In this document: positions 32,118-40,216 of the stretch, in pieces
Layout: every line of letters starts with the position of its first letter
How positions within the stretch are numbered: the first letter of the stretch is position 1
NCBI RefSeq assembly: GCF_002217795.2
Contig: NZ_AP018823.1
Location: forward strand, 1,302,001 to 1,366,000
Direction of reading: 5' to 3'
Length of the DNA stretch: 64,000 nucleotides
DNA from: Aquitalea magnusonii
Lineage (GTDB): Bacteria; Pseudomonadota; Gammaproteobacteria; Burkholderiales; Chromobacteriaceae
Notes under the pieces: generated by a model
Databases searched by the model: none
Told to the model about the DNA's origin: nothing
Seen by the model: the letters and a program-made list of their open reading frames with translations, nothing else
Translations under genes and position numbers: made by a program

Positions 32118-32745
32118 GGCGGATGTCCTCTTGCCAGACCACCCTGGCCAGGTTGGGGTCGTACACGCATTTGCTGCGCTGGATCATGGGCGGGCGCGGG
32201 CCGGTGTATTTGCCGGGCAGCAGGCGATAGCGGTTGAGGGTTTTGCCCTTGCCCACGCCCAGCGGGCGCGAGGCTTCCAGCAGTTGCAGGTAGCCGGCGC
32301 GGTACAGGGTGCGCAGATAGGTGTTGGCGCTGTCATCGGCAATGTGGATGCCGGCGCTGGCGGCGTGCTGGATCAGGTCGCGGCTGCTGAACTGACCGAG
32401 GATGCGCATGGTGCGCCACAGGGTTTCGTTGCCGTTGCCCTGGCTGACCGGCTGGCCGCTTTTGTTCAGGCGCGGGGCTTCCACGCCGTTGTCACGCATC
32501 AGCCGGTAGCGTTTGCCGGTGCCGTTGCTGCTGGCCGGGCTGTGGGCGTGCAGGTAGCCGCCTTTTTCCAGTGCGCGCAGGTAGCTGATGGTGGTGGCGT
32601 TGTCCACGCCGCTGGCGCAGGCCAGTTCGGCGACGCTGAGGTCTTGTTGCCGGGCGCGGATGGCTTCCCAGATGCGCTGGCGCTTGCTTTTGCCACCGCG
32701 TTGTTCCAGCTGGGCGGGCAGTCGGTTCGGGAGCAGGGTTTTCAT
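32104..32745 (-). CDS. Double winged-helix early DNA-binding protein
   Basis: 213 residues from ATG 32745 (GGAGCC leader). Two winged-helix-like repeats: 'RQRIWEAIRARQQDLSVAELACASGVDNATTISYLRALEKGGYL' and 'RTMRILGQFSSRDLIQHAASAGIHIADDSANTYLRTLYRAGYLQLL'. Likely a regulator of early genes. A longer in-frame extension upstream lies within MuB and is rejected. Confidence 0.82.
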   Translation of the reverse strand: MKTLLPNRLPAQLEQRGGKSKRQRIWEAIRARQQDLSVAELACASGVDNATTISYLRALEKGGYLHAHSPASSNGTGKRYRLMRDNGVEAPRLNKSGQPVSQGNGNETLWRTMRILGQFSSRDLIQHAASAGIHIADDSANTYLRTLYRAGYLQLLEASRPLGVGKGKTLNRYRLLPGKYTGPRPPMIQRSKCVYDPNLARVVWQEDIRHDDD

Positions 32746-32755
32746 GGCGGGCTCC

Positions 32756-33496
32756 TTATGCTGCGCTGCCATGGCGGCGCGGGGCTTCGCCGGTGTACAG
32801 CGGGCGCTGGCCCCAGGTGGCCAGGTCCACGCTGTCCATGCCTTCCACCAGGGCGGTGTCGTAGACATTGACCAGGTTGACCGACACGCGGCGCACGCTG
32901 CCGTGGCTGAGGGCCACCAGGTGTTGCAGCAGGTCGTCGGCCAGCGGGATGTCCGGGCAGTAGATGGCAGCCAACTGGCGACTGTCGGCCAGGCTGACGG
33001 CGGCGGCGGGCAGCCAGGACAGCACGCGGCCGTGGAAGCGTTCGAAGCGCTTGAGCTTGTGCGGCAGTTGTTCCTCACCCACCAGCAGCAGGCTGGACTG
33101 GCTGCCTTCGTAGATGTCGCGCACCAGTTCGATCATGCCGTGCTTGTCCGCGCAGTAGTCGAATTCGTCCAGGATGAGCGGGCGGCGGCTGGCGGCCAGT
33201 TGTTCGCAGATCTGGTCGAGCAAGGCGGGGATGGTGCCAGCGGGCTTGATGCCCATTTCAAACAGGATTTTTTCCAGCAGGGTCTTGCGGCTCCAGGCGC
33301 TGCGCAGTTGCACGTAATAGGCGCGGCTGCGGTTGGCCACCGCCACGGTGGCGGTGGTTTTGCCCCAGCCGGAGGGGCCGTAGTAGACGGCCAGGCCGGG
33401 CAGGCTGTCCTGGCGGTTGACCAGTTTTTCCATCACCACCGCGACCAGGTCGAGGTTGGCAATGGGGGCGATGCGGTGGCTGTGCGGGTGGGTCAT
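32756..33496 (-). CDS. MuB-like AAA+ target DNA activator
   Basis: 246 residues. Walker A 'YYGPSGWGKTTAT' (about residues 38-50), Walker B 'PLILDEFDYC' (about 116-125), sensor-like 'SLLLVGEE'. It polymerises on target DNA, recruits MuA and gives target immunity. It follows MuA by 8 bp. Shorter than Mu B (312), lacking the N-terminal helix-turn-helix, as in several relatives. Confidence 0.94.
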   Translation of the reverse strand: MTHPHSHRIAPIANLDLVAVVMEKLVNRQDSLPGLAVYYGPSGWGKTTATVAVANRSRAYYVQLRSAWSRKTLLEKILFEMGIKPAGTIPALLDQICEQLAASRRPLILDEFDYCADKHGMIELVRDIYEGSQSSLLLVGEEQLPHKLKRFERFHGRVLSWLPAAAVSLADSRQLAAIYCPDIPLADDLLQHLVALSHGSVRRVSVNLVNVYDTALVEGMDSVDLATWGQRPLYTGEAPRRHGSAA

Positions 33497-33504
33497 GGTG
33501 GTCC

Positions 33505-35571
33505 TCAGGCGGTTTTCTGGTGCAATACCTTGTATTCGTGGCTCTTGGCGTAGCTGGCCAGCCAGCGTTGTTGTTGCGGGCTGAGCGGGGTGTCGCTGGA
33601 GCTGAGCTGGCGGTGCAAGTTCAGGCGTTGCTGTGGGTCGGCGGGGACGGCAAACCCGTCTGCACTGACGGTCGGCGGGCTCGCCGGGCTGCTGTGCAGG
33701 CGCTCGAAGGCCCCGGCGATGTCCGTCCCGCGCAGGCCGGGCAGCACTTCGTCAGCCTGCAGAGTGAGGGCGGGTTGGCCTTGCCGTTCGGCGCGGACTT
33801 CCGCCAGCTGCTGTTGCAGACGGCGTTCGCGGCCCTGGGCGCGTTTGTCGCGGGCTTGTTGCAGCAGGCTGCGCGGCAGGTAGTCGCGCTGGTTGCCGTT
33901 GAGTTCGGCGCTGCACAGGTAGCGGCCGGCGGCGTCGTACACCCACACGCGGCTGGGGTCGTGGATGTCGTAGCCGACATGCAGCTGCTCGCCGTGGTGT
34001 TCTTCCAGTGCGCGGGCAAAGTAGCGGTTGCCGAGCAATTCGATTTCGCAGCGGCGCACGGTGCGCAGCAGTTGCGGGCGGAACAACGGGCGGGCTTCGT
34101 CATCGCTGATGCTGTGCGGCACAAAGCCCTGGGTGAGGTGGGCGGCCCATTGTTCGTCCGGGCTCATGTGGCGACGGCGGCCTGTGGCCGGGTCGGCAAT
34201 GCGCGGCAGGCTGCGGTGCGGGCGGGCGTTATAGTCAGCCACTTGCTGCTCGCAAAACTGCACGAAGTCGGCCCAGCCCAGCAGCGGCATGGCAGCGCTG
34301 CTGCCGTTCTTGCCGGACTGGCGGATGGCGTGGCGGGTGATCTTGAAACTGGCATGCCTGGCCTGCTTGTCCATGTCCCGGCCGACATAGCCGGGCAGGG
34401 TTTTGGCGGCATTCACCCAGATGGTGTGGTGCAGCCGTTCTATCACCCCGCGTGCCTGGGAGTTGTAGGGCAGGCTGTTGATCATCTCGATGCCCAGCCG
34501 GGCCATGAAGCCGGTGGCGGTGTCCAGCATCATCTGGTTTTTGTAGCCGCTGCCGTTGTCGACATAAAACACCGCCGGGATGCCGTGCTTGAGGCAGGCA
34601 TCGCGTAGCGCGTCCAGCACTACCAGTGCGCTTTCTGCCAGCCCCACCGACCAGCCCACGGCCTTGCGGGTGGCGATGTCCACCAGAGTGGTGATTTCCG
34701 GGCGGAAGGGGCGGCCGTGCAGCGGGTGCTGTACTTCAGCGTCGAAGGTGTGGCCATCTGCGCTGTAGATGTCGCCCGGTTGCAGGTCGGCAAAGCTGCG
34801 GCGGATGAAGGGCTTGAGGGTTTTGAGCTCGCGCTCGCCCATGCGGCCGCTGTGGCGGCTGATTTCGCCCACCTTGCTGACAAAGCGCCGTACCTGCCAC
34901 ACGCTGGGCAGATCGGCCTGGCCCTGTTCAGCCTTCCACTGCGCGGCAAACTGACGGTAGGCGTGTTCCAGCGTGGGTTTTTCCGGGCGCTGATAGTGGC
35001 GCATGAAGCTGGCAGCCCACGGCGGCACATTCAGCTGCGGCTGGCGCTGGGCCGGGGCCAGACGGCCTTGCTGCTGGTATTCGGCCAGCCGCAGCAGGCT
35101 GCGCACGCTGGGCAAACCGTCCGTACTGGGCCGGCCACGCTCGTCACGCGCCAGTTTCAGCATGGCTTGCAGCTGCTCGCTGGCGCTGCCCAGCCGGGCC
35201 ATGTCCAGCAGCAGGGCGGCGGCTTTTTTCATCGGGTAACCGGTGCGCTGCATCAGCGATTGCAGGACCTGCAAGACGCCAAGACGGGCATCGGCGCAGA
35301 GGGTTTGGGCCGTGTTTTGCGCTGCGGCAGGCAGGGGGGCCGGGGGCGGCGCGGGTTCGCTGTTGATCAGACTGCCAGCCTGAGCCTGGCGCATGGCGTC
35401 CATCACATAGGCCGGTGGGGTGTAGAGCCTGCGCTTGCCACCGCGGCCACGGCTTTCCTGATAGGGCCAGTGTTCCTTGTCGGCACGGGCGAGCAGGGCG
35501 ACCTTGCTGCCGGGCAGTACCGGCAGTTTGAGGGCCAGCAGCTCGGTGGCGCTGTACTGCCGGGACGTCAT
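33505..35571 (-). CDS. MuA-type DDE transposase
   Basis: 688 residues. N-terminal Mu-type DNA-binding domain 'YSATELLALKLPVLPGSKVALLARADKEHWPYQESRGRGGKRRLYTPPAY'. DDE core: 'YSADGHTFDAEV' (first Asp), 'FYVDNGSGYKNQ' (second Asp), 'RGVIERLHHTIW' (Glu). C-terminal beta barrel 'IELLGNRYFARALEEHHGEQLHVGYDIHDPSRVWVYD'. Catalyses integration and replicative transposition. Looks intact. Confidence 0.97.
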   Translation of the reverse strand: MTSRQYSATELLALKLPVLPGSKVALLARADKEHWPYQESRGRGGKRRLYTPPAYVMDAMRQAQAGSLINSEPAPPPAPLPAAAQNTAQTLCADARLGVLQVLQSLMQRTGYPMKKAAALLLDMARLGSASEQLQAMLKLARDERGRPSTDGLPSVRSLLRLAEYQQQGRLAPAQRQPQLNVPPWAASFMRHYQRPEKPTLEHAYRQFAAQWKAEQGQADLPSVWQVRRFVSKVGEISRHSGRMGERELKTLKPFIRRSFADLQPGDIYSADGHTFDAEVQHPLHGRPFRPEITTLVDIATRKAVGWSVGLAESALVVLDALRDACLKHGIPAVFYVDNGSGYKNQMMLDTATGFMARLGIEMINSLPYNSQARGVIERLHHTIWVNAAKTLPGYVGRDMDKQARHASFKITRHAIRQSGKNGSSAAMPLLGWADFVQFCEQQVADYNARPHRSLPRIADPATGRRRHMSPDEQWAAHLTQGFVPHSISDDEARPLFRPQLLRTVRRCEIELLGNRYFARALEEHHGEQLHVGYDIHDPSRVWVYDAAGRYLCSAELNGNQRDYLPRSLLQQARDKRAQGRERRLQQQLAEVRAERQGQPALTLQADEVLPGLRGTDIAGAFERLHSSPASPPTVSADGFAVPADPQQRLNLHRQLSSSDTPLSPQQQRWLASYAKSHEYKVLHQKTA

Positions 35572-36050
35572 GTTTGGCTCCCGAACAGGGCCAGTTCCGG
35601 TTCGCTGCTCTTGCTGATGTTTTCGCGCTGGTAGGCCAGCCGGGACAGGATGCCGGTGAGGGCGTCCACGGTTTCGTCCAGCGATTCGCCGTGCTGGTAA
35701 AAGCGCACCAGCAGGGACATGGCGTCGGCAAAGCCTGCGTGCAGATCGGCCAGGTCGGTGTGGTCGGCCTTTTTACCGCTGGCAATGCGGATGACGACCT
35801 TGTCACCATGGGCCAGGCACAGGTAGTCGCTGATGTAGCTGGCACCGGTGAAGGCTTCAAACTGACGCAGGCGGTTAAGCGGCATGGAGGATTCGGCCAG
35901 CCAGCGGTAGTAGGTCTTGAGCTCCACGCCCATCAGGTCTGCCATGACTTTGGCCGGACGGCGCAGCTTGTCGGCGGCGTGGTCGGCGCACAGTTCGATG
36001 GCTTCATCTAGATTGCTGGCGTAGCGATGTTTCCAGTTGGGTTTTCTCAC
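35568..36050 (-). CDS. CII-like phage regulatory protein (Phage_CP76 type)
   Basis: 160 residues: 'YASNLDEAIELCADHAADKLRRPAKVMADLMGVELKTYYRWLAESSMPLNRLRQFEAFTGASYISDYL' contains a helix-turn-helix resembling CP76/CII-type regulators; the rest is helical. Overlaps MuA by 4 bp, so is co-translated with it. Regulatory role inferred. Confidence 0.75.
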   Translation of the reverse strand: MRKPNWKHRYASNLDEAIELCADHAADKLRRPAKVMADLMGVELKTYYRWLAESSMPLNRLRQFEAFTGASYISDYLCLAHGDKVVIRIASGKKADHTDLADLHAGFADAMSLLVRFYQHGESLDETVDALTGILSRLAYQRENISKSSEPELALFGSQT

Positions 36051-36115
36051 CGTGGGTTTCCTCTGTGCGGGAATCGTGGTGGTGGCGCGCTGGCGGATGC
36101 GTGCTTACCATTCAT

Positions 36116-36421
36116 TCAGGACAGGGCGCTGGCGGGGTCGGCCAGTACCATGGCGGAAACAAGAGGAGGCAAAACCGGTTTAGAATGGCGTTTTGCGTAG
36201 CGGCTGGGCCAGATCACTTCTGGTGGCTGGCCGATGGTGGCGGCGATGATGCGTTCCGCCTTGGGCCAGGGCCGGTCCAGGGCGTTGTTGAGCGCTCCGG
36301 CGCTCAGGCCGATTTCCCGCGATAACTTGCGCAGGGACCAGCCCTGTTTGTGCAGGGCCGCTACGATGTCCGCACGGTGCCAGTCCGGTGCGGTTTTTTT
36401 GACGGCAGCAGATGTGTTCAT
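36116..36421 (-). CDS. ner: Ner-like early repressor (Nlp/SfsB family)
   Basis: 101 residues: 'DWHRADIVAALHKQGWSLRKLSREIGLSAGALNNALDRPWPKAERIIAATIGQPPEVIWPSRY' is the Ner signature. In Mu, Ner dampens both early and repressor promoters to favour lytic growth. First minus-strand gene, divergent from the repressor. Confidence 0.95.
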   Translation of the reverse strand: MNTSAAVKKTAPDWHRADIVAALHKQGWSLRKLSREIGLSAGALNNALDRPWPKAERIIAATIGQPPEVIWPSRYAKRHSKPVLPPLVSAMVLADPASALS

Positions 36422-36455
36422 GCCTTAATCCTTTGCGGTGATCAGGTGTGAACAC

Positions 36456-36633
36456 GTTAAGTGTTAAGAAAATAACGGTCAATGTGTTAAGTGATTAACA
36501 CTTATCGTTTCTGTACTTTATGACTGCTGCGTCGCTATTCATCTAAACCGCTGCCTTTGTTGGCTAATTTTGTGCGTGCCTGATGCGGTAACTGTCAGGC
36601 CGTGCTTAACGGTTAAGTGGGGTAAGTGTTAGG
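36456..36633. promoter_or_regulatory. Repressor/Ner operator cluster
   Basis: Motif TTAAGTG recurs: GTTAAGTGTTAAG at 36456-36468, GTTAAGTGATTAACACTTA at 36486-36504 (with the palindrome AAGTG-ATTAA-CACTT), GGTTAAGTGG at 36611-36620 and GGTAAGTGTTAGG at 36621-36633. The sites lie in the 211-bp region between divergent ner and repressor, where Mu has its O1-O3 operators. Binding by repressor or Ner is inferred. Confidence 0.75.
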
Positions 36634-37040
36634 TGCAGGATTTGTTATCAGCCAGTGAGATTGCCGATTTGCGGATTCCCGGTTTGCCGACGAGCAAACC
36701 TGCCATCATTGCGCGGGCCGATCGAGAGCAGTGGTATAGCGAGACGGTGACCGGGCGGGGAGGGGAGCGCCGCGTGTATCGGCTGCCAGAGCAGTATCAG
36801 GTGGAGCCGTTGGTGGCAGCCGCCAGGCAGTTGTCAGCAACGCAGGGTGCGGCACCCGCTGCCGTGGACGTTGCCATGTTGCAGATGGTGGAATCGGTGC
36901 TGGAGTCCATCCTGCAAGAACGTGGCCTGAAGCTGCGTCCGGACCAGCGTGGCCAGGTGGTGGCCTTTTTGTATGACTACATTGCCAGGGGCGGCAGTCG
37001 TGAAACCATGACCCAGGCCCTGGACGCACTGGTGGCCTGA
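36633..37040 (+). CDS. Mu-type repressor (c protein)
   Basis: 135 residues, GTG start at 36633. The N-terminal Mu-type domain 'LLSASEIADLRIPGLPTSKPAIIARADREQWYSETVTGRGGERRVYRLP' aligns with the MuA N-terminus of this same phage, as in Mu where repressor and transposase share related domains. The C-terminal helices would multimerise. Last operator repeat touches the start codon, suggesting autoregulation. Confidence 0.88.
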   Translation: MQDLLSASEIADLRIPGLPTSKPAIIARADREQWYSETVTGRGGERRVYRLPEQYQVEPLVAAARQLSATQGAAPAAVDVAMLQMVESVLESILQERGLKLRPDQRGQVVAFLYDYIARGGSRETMTQALDALVA

Positions 37041-37498
37041 CTCTACTTTTCGACAGTTTCCAAAAGGACAGGTGGGCACTAGTCTAACGGCCTGTCCATC
37101 TGCGAGGTTCAGCCCATCATGCCGGAGATACGGATGTCGAGCGCCTCAGGCGGCTATTGAATGATGCGCTCGACTTGCCAAAACCAACTGGCCCGCGCTA
37201 TCTCCAACCGGCGCCCTTGATGTACCAGGCGGCCAATGATGAATGCTATCCGACCATTCATCCAGAGCCACAAACCATTCGGTCCGGTGTCAAAAATACT
37301 GCAAGATCAATCAATCTACAGCTATTTTTACGCATTTTCCTGCACGACAAGCTGGATGCCCCCGCCATGCTGATCGCCTCTTGGTTACTGGCTTTCGTCG
37401 CTTCATCGCCGATCAAATACCGGTGACAAAATAACTACCCCCCCACACACACTTTCGCACGCGCTTTTGCACTGAGTACCCCTCGCAACAAATGCAAA
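37041..37498. other. Presumed prophage left end; no convincing gene
   Basis: Contains CTTTTCG (37046-37052) and CTTTCG (37452-37457), reverse complements of the CGAAA core seen in MuA end-binding sites, so the phage end probably lies here. An 89-codon frame (37157-37426) and a 63-codon frame show no protein-like pattern. Exact end not determined. Confidence 0.45.
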
Positions 37499-37520
37499 AG
37501 AGCCTGCAAAAGCAGGCTCT
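37494..37520 (-). terminator. Rho-independent terminator of tail-fibre remnant
   Basis: AGAGCCTGC (37499-37507) and GCAGGCTCT (37512-37520) form a perfect 9-bp stem with a 4-base loop, followed on the minus strand by TTTTGC. It ends transcription of the chaperone gene at 37544-37951. Confidence 0.85.
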
Positions 37521-37543
37521 AACCATAGCGTAGTTTTTAGCCA

Positions 37544-37951
37544 TCAGGCATCCAGTGGGAATGGCGGTCTAGTCGGAAGTTTCACCGAGGAATCAAATGA
37601 TGTCGCGCGGATGATTTCCCTTAGATCATTACGATACGCTGCCCACTCGGTCGGTACCTGAATAGATTTCTCGTAGCAGCGTAGTACCGTTCGGTCAGAC
37701 GCGTCCAGCGCAGCTTGTGCTTGCTGAATCTGGTTATAACGCAGCATGGCATCATCAGTATCCGACTCTCGGATGTCTCCAAAATCACCGGCAACGGCCC
37801 GCGCAAAAAGCTCCCGGCCATGTTCTGTCGTGTCATCTGGCGCTGCCGTAAATGGCACGGCCCCCAGAGTGACAAAACATACGGTCATCGTGATTGCGCG
37901 GCCGTTGTTAGCCCACTGCAGATCAGTTACCGCCGTATATTCAAATTTCAT
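37544..37951 (-). CDS. Tail fibre chaperone-like protein of a second phage remnant
   Basis: 135 residues from ATG 37951: 'MKFEYTAVTDLQWANNGRAITMTVCFVTLGAVPFTAAPDDTTEHGRELFARAVAGDFGDI', then helical 'YNQIQQAQAALDASDRTVLRCYEKSIQVPTEWAAYRNDLREII'. The opening and terminal 'W..YR..LR.I' are typical of tail-fibre assembly/phage tail proteins following a fibre gene. ATGA overlap with the truncated fibre gene supports this. Strand matches the prophage, but it lies outside the repressor end. Confidence 0.75.
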   Translation of the reverse strand: MKFEYTAVTDLQWANNGRAITMTVCFVTLGAVPFTAAPDDTTEHGRELFARAVAGDFGDIRESDTDDAMLRYNQIQQAQAALDASDRTVLRCYEKSIQVPTEWAAYRNDLREIIRATSFDSSVKLPTRPPFPLDA

Positions 37952-38051
37952 GCAACCCTCTGCGCTAAAAAAATCGTAAAGTTGCCGCCCACTGCTACCA
38001 ACGAGTGCATGGCTCTCCAGGTTCCCACCGCTGAGGCTCCCACAATCGAAT
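37948..38051 (-). pseudogene. Tail fibre C-terminal fragment, cut by IS copy 2
   Basis: The frame entering from the IS reads 'SIVGASAVGTWRAMHSLVAVGGNFTIFLAQRVA' and stops at 37948. 'GTWRaM....... ..tlw.RVa' is the usual end of phage tail fibres. Upstream coding sequence is not found on the other side of the IS. Not the same fibre as at 364-1344. Confidence 0.72.
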
Positions 38052-38069
38052 TGAATCGCCCCGGCTTCT

Positions 38070-39098
38070 CTAGACACTCTTGAGCCGTTGGAAATATTGC
38101 TTCTCAAACTCTACCGGCGATAGCCCGTTTGCGGAACCATGCCGGCGTTTCGGGTTGTAGAACATTTCGATGTAATCGAAGATATCCCGCCGGGCCTCCT
38201 CCCTGTCGTGATAGGTTTTGCGCTTGATGCGCTCCCGCTTCAGCAACTGGAAGAAACTCTCTGCCACGGCATTGTCGTGGCAGTTCCCACGCCGACTCAT
38301 GCTGGGTACCAAGCGATGAGCCTTCAAGAAGTCCTGCCAGTCGTAACTACTGAACTGGCTCCCCTGGTCGGAATGCACCAGCACTTCCTGCTTGGGCTGA
38401 CGTCGCCATACCGCCATCAACAGGGCATTCAGCACCAGCTCTCTATCGATACGTGACTGCATCGACCAGCCAATCACCTGCCGCGAGAACAGGTCCAGCA
38501 CCACCGCCAGGTACAACCACCCCTCATGCGTGCGGATATAAGTGATGTCGGTCACCCAGGTTGTATTCGGCTCATTCACGGAGAACTGGCGTTGTAGGTG
38601 GTTAGGTGCCACCACGGCCGGGCGGCCACTGTAATGCCCAGGACGCCGGTGGTAACCCGTCTGCGAACGTAAGCCCTCCTGCTTCATCAGCCGAGCCACA
38701 CGATGTTTGCCACAGCGCTCTCCCTGAGCCTGCAAGTCGTCATGCACCTTGCGATAGCCATAGACACCGCCACTTTCGAGCCACGCCTGCTTGATGTGCT
38801 CCAGCAAGCGCTGGTCTTCACGCGCTCGTGGTGAATGCGGGGATGCTTTCCAGGCGTAGTAGCCACTGGGATGCACCGACATAACACGACACAGACGTCG
38901 AATAGGGAACTGCTGTGCATGGGCCCGGATGAAGGCATACCTTACCCGGACTCCTTGGCAAAGTATGCGGCGGCCTTTTTTAGGATGTCGCGCTCCTCGG
39001 TGACCCGTTTGAGCTCTGCCTTGAGACGTCGGATTTCGGCTTGCTGGTCTGCGGGTTCGGCCGGTTGGGCGCGCTTGGGGTCGAAGCGTTTCAGCCAT
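38070..39098 (-). CDS. IS3-family transposase OrfB, copy 2
   Basis: Differs from copy 1 at very few residues (for example NTTWVTD instead of NKAWVTD and YSGRP instead of YRGRP). All DDE residues ('VTDITYI', 'HSDQGSQF', 'AVAESFF') are kept. A6G slippery run on the minus strand at 38976-38981 for OrfAB fusion. Appears functional. Confidence 0.93.
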   Translation of the reverse strand: MAETLRPQARPTGRTRRPASRNPTSQGRAQTGHRGARHPKKGRRILCQGVRVRYAFIRAHAQQFPIRRLCRVMSVHPSGYYAWKASPHSPRAREDQRLLEHIKQAWLESGGVYGYRKVHDDLQAQGERCGKHRVARLMKQEGLRSQTGYHRRPGHYSGRPAVVAPNHLQRQFSVNEPNTTWVTDITYIRTHEGWLYLAVVLDLFSRQVIGWSMQSRIDRELVLNALLMAVWRRQPKQEVLVHSDQGSQFSSYDWQDFLKAHRLVPSMSRRGNCHDNAVAESFFQLLKRERIKRKTYHDREEARRDIFDYIEMFYNPKRRHGSANGLSPVEFEKQYFQRLKSV

Positions 39099-39220
39099 TG
39101 ATACAGGCTGTGGGCAGATACGCCGAGACGGCTGGCGACTTCGGCCACTGGGTAACCACGCTCGGTTACCTGTTTGACTGCTTCAATCTTGAACGCTTCG
39201 GGGAAACGCGGCTTGCTCAT
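38942..39220 (-). CDS. IS3-family transposase OrfA, copy 2
   Basis: 92 residues, identical to copy 1 OrfA: HTH 'YPVAEVASRLGVSAHSLYQWLK' followed by a leucine-rich coiled helix. It supplies the DNA-binding part of OrfAB. Confidence 0.93.
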   Translation of the reverse strand: MSKPRFPEAFKIEAVKQVTERGYPVAEVASRLGVSAHSLYQWLKRFDPKRAQPAEPADQQAEIRRLKAELKRVTEERDILKKAAAYFAKESG

Positions 39221-39395
39221 GACACCTCCTTGTGGGGCCTAGTGTGAGGCTCGCGAAGTGTCTAGGAAAGGAGGGGCGATTCAGATGTTTAATGTTCGAG
39301 ACATCTAAATAAGTCATCTGCTGCTGAAAACTCTAGCAGTGACTGATGTTGGATATGGTATTCACCCATACGAATAAATGGTCATTCGAAGTAGT

Positions 39396-39418
39396 CATGC
39401 CCGCATTGTGCGGGCATG
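39396..39418. terminator. 10-bp hairpin after secretion-island genes
   Basis: CATGCCCGCA and TGCGGGCATG pair around TTG. It lies 40 bases after the 39458-39694 gene stop on the minus strand. Same stem type as the hairpins at gp46 and gpI. No T-run, so termination is uncertain. The rest of 39284-39457 holds no gene. Confidence 0.55.
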
Positions 39419-39457
39419 GGGAGTACAAAGATGCGGGAAAGGGGCCGGTAGCTGGCG

Positions 39458-39694
39458 CTAGAAGCCCATATCATTGCGTCGCTGCTGCAAACGGCGCTCC
39501 AACCCTTCTCTGTAGAGAATGCCGCCGACTTCAACGAGTAGAGTCATATCATCCTCAGATAACACGCCCTGGCTCAAGTAAAGCCAAGTGGTCAGCTTGA
39601 CAATAGCATCATCAATGTTCGTTTGTTGGTCACTGACATCCAGCATCTGGGCTTGTGTTTCAAATAGGGCAATTATGGGATTCGTATCCATCAC
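39458..39694 (-). CDS. Small hypothetical protein of the effector operon
   Basis: 78 residues: 'IIALFETQAQMLDVSDQQTNIDDAIVKLTTWLYLSQGVLSEDDMTLLVEVGGILYREGLERRLQQRRNDMGF', fully helical, acidic, cytoplasmic. It follows the secreted partner by 18 bp and ends the minus-strand operon. No family recognised. Could be an accessory immunity or regulatory protein. Confidence 0.65.
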   Translation of the reverse strand: MMDTNPIIALFETQAQMLDVSDQQTNIDDAIVKLTTWLYLSQGVLSEDDMTLLVEVGGILYREGLERRLQQRRNDMGF

Positions 39695-39712
39695 TGGCCT
39701 CCTGAAGACAAT

Positions 39713-40216
39713 TTAAGGATGACTGTTTTTAAGTGGATCTGCTGTACATGCAGACACACCATCTTTACGAACTGCTGTGGATAAATAACGCTTACCTTGA
39801 GAATCTTTGCGCAGACAAAATCGTACGTTGTGACGGCCATACTGGCCATCCATATCGAAGGATAGTGGTGTATCCAATGGTAGGGGTTTGGCTGGGTGGC
39901 GGGTTATATCAGATTGTGCTTCCCCGTAGGCCACACAGGTAGAGGCTGAGTCCGGTAAGGGTTTTTTCCATACTTTGAACCATGCATCCCAGAGGTATCC
40001 TGGTGCGCTTGGAGACTCGCTGAAAACACGGAATGCTAATCCCATATCCTTCATGTAGTCTGGTGGCTCCTGGGGAAGAGGTTCCTGCGAGAAGATGCAC
40101 GGTTTACCGCTACGAAGGGTGAGGCCAGCCACAGCATCATAGGGTTTGGACATTGCGGTCGCCCATGTCGATATGCTCCCTAGCAACATCAAGAATGCCA
40201 TTTTTTTTATTGTCAT
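39713..40216 (-). CDS. Secreted putative immunity protein to PAAR effector
   Basis: 167 residues with a signal peptide ('MAFLMLLGSISTWATA', cleavage after ATA). Mature part has four cysteines ('KPCIFS', 'STCVAYG', 'RFCLRKD', 'SACTAD') suggesting periplasmic disulfides. Its ATG overlaps the effector stop (ATGA). A periplasmic protein directly coupled to a T6SS effector gene is typically its immunity factor; that role is inferred. Confidence 0.72.
   Translation of the reverse strand: MTIKKMAFLMLLGSISTWATAMSKPYDAVAGLTLRSGKPCIFSQEPLPQEPPDYMKDMGLAFRVFSESPSAPGYLWDAWFKVWKKPLPDSASTCVAYGEAQSDITRHPAKPLPLDTPLSFDMDGQYGRHNVRFCLRKDSQGKRYLSTAVRKDGVSACTADPLKNSHP

Larger units (their letters stand above)
1..37440 (-). 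mobile_element. Mu-like transposable prophage (tail-fibre end truncated by window)
   Basis: Gene order matches phage Mu read on the minus strand: repressor, Ner, MuA, MuB, early genes, GemA, Mor, lysis, gp27-gp30, G, I/Z, T, gp35-gp38, sheath, tube, gp41, tape measure, N, P, gp45-gp48, tail fibre. The right boundary lies somewhere between the repressor stop (37040) and the terminator at 37499; I could not fix the exact TG/CA end or the 5-bp target duplication. The left boundary is outside the window. An IS in gp45 and several AT-rich cargo genes interrupt the core. Confidence 0.93.
38052..39283 (-). mobile_element. IS3-family insertion sequence, copy 2 (1232 bp)
   Basis: Same length, ends (TGAATCGCCCC...) and genes as copy 1 at 4237-5468, with a few substitutions. 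The flanking trinucleotides differ (AAT left, GAT right), so there is no target duplication. The flanks belong to unrelated contexts (phage fibre versus secretion island), pointing to recombination between IS copies or an adjacent deletion. Confidence 0.95.

Noticed and set aside
37157..37426. 89-codon plus-strand frame near the presumed prophage end
   Set aside because: No ribosome site, no conserved-looking pattern; overlaps another open frame equally unconvincing.
37041..37480. Exact Mu-type attachment end with 5-bp host duplication
   Set aside because: CGAAA-like cores are present but the other prophage end is outside the window, so the duplication cannot be matched.
38049..39286. Target duplication for IS copy 2
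   Set aside because: Left AAT and right GAT share only AT; shorter than the 3 bp seen for copy 1, so not accepted.
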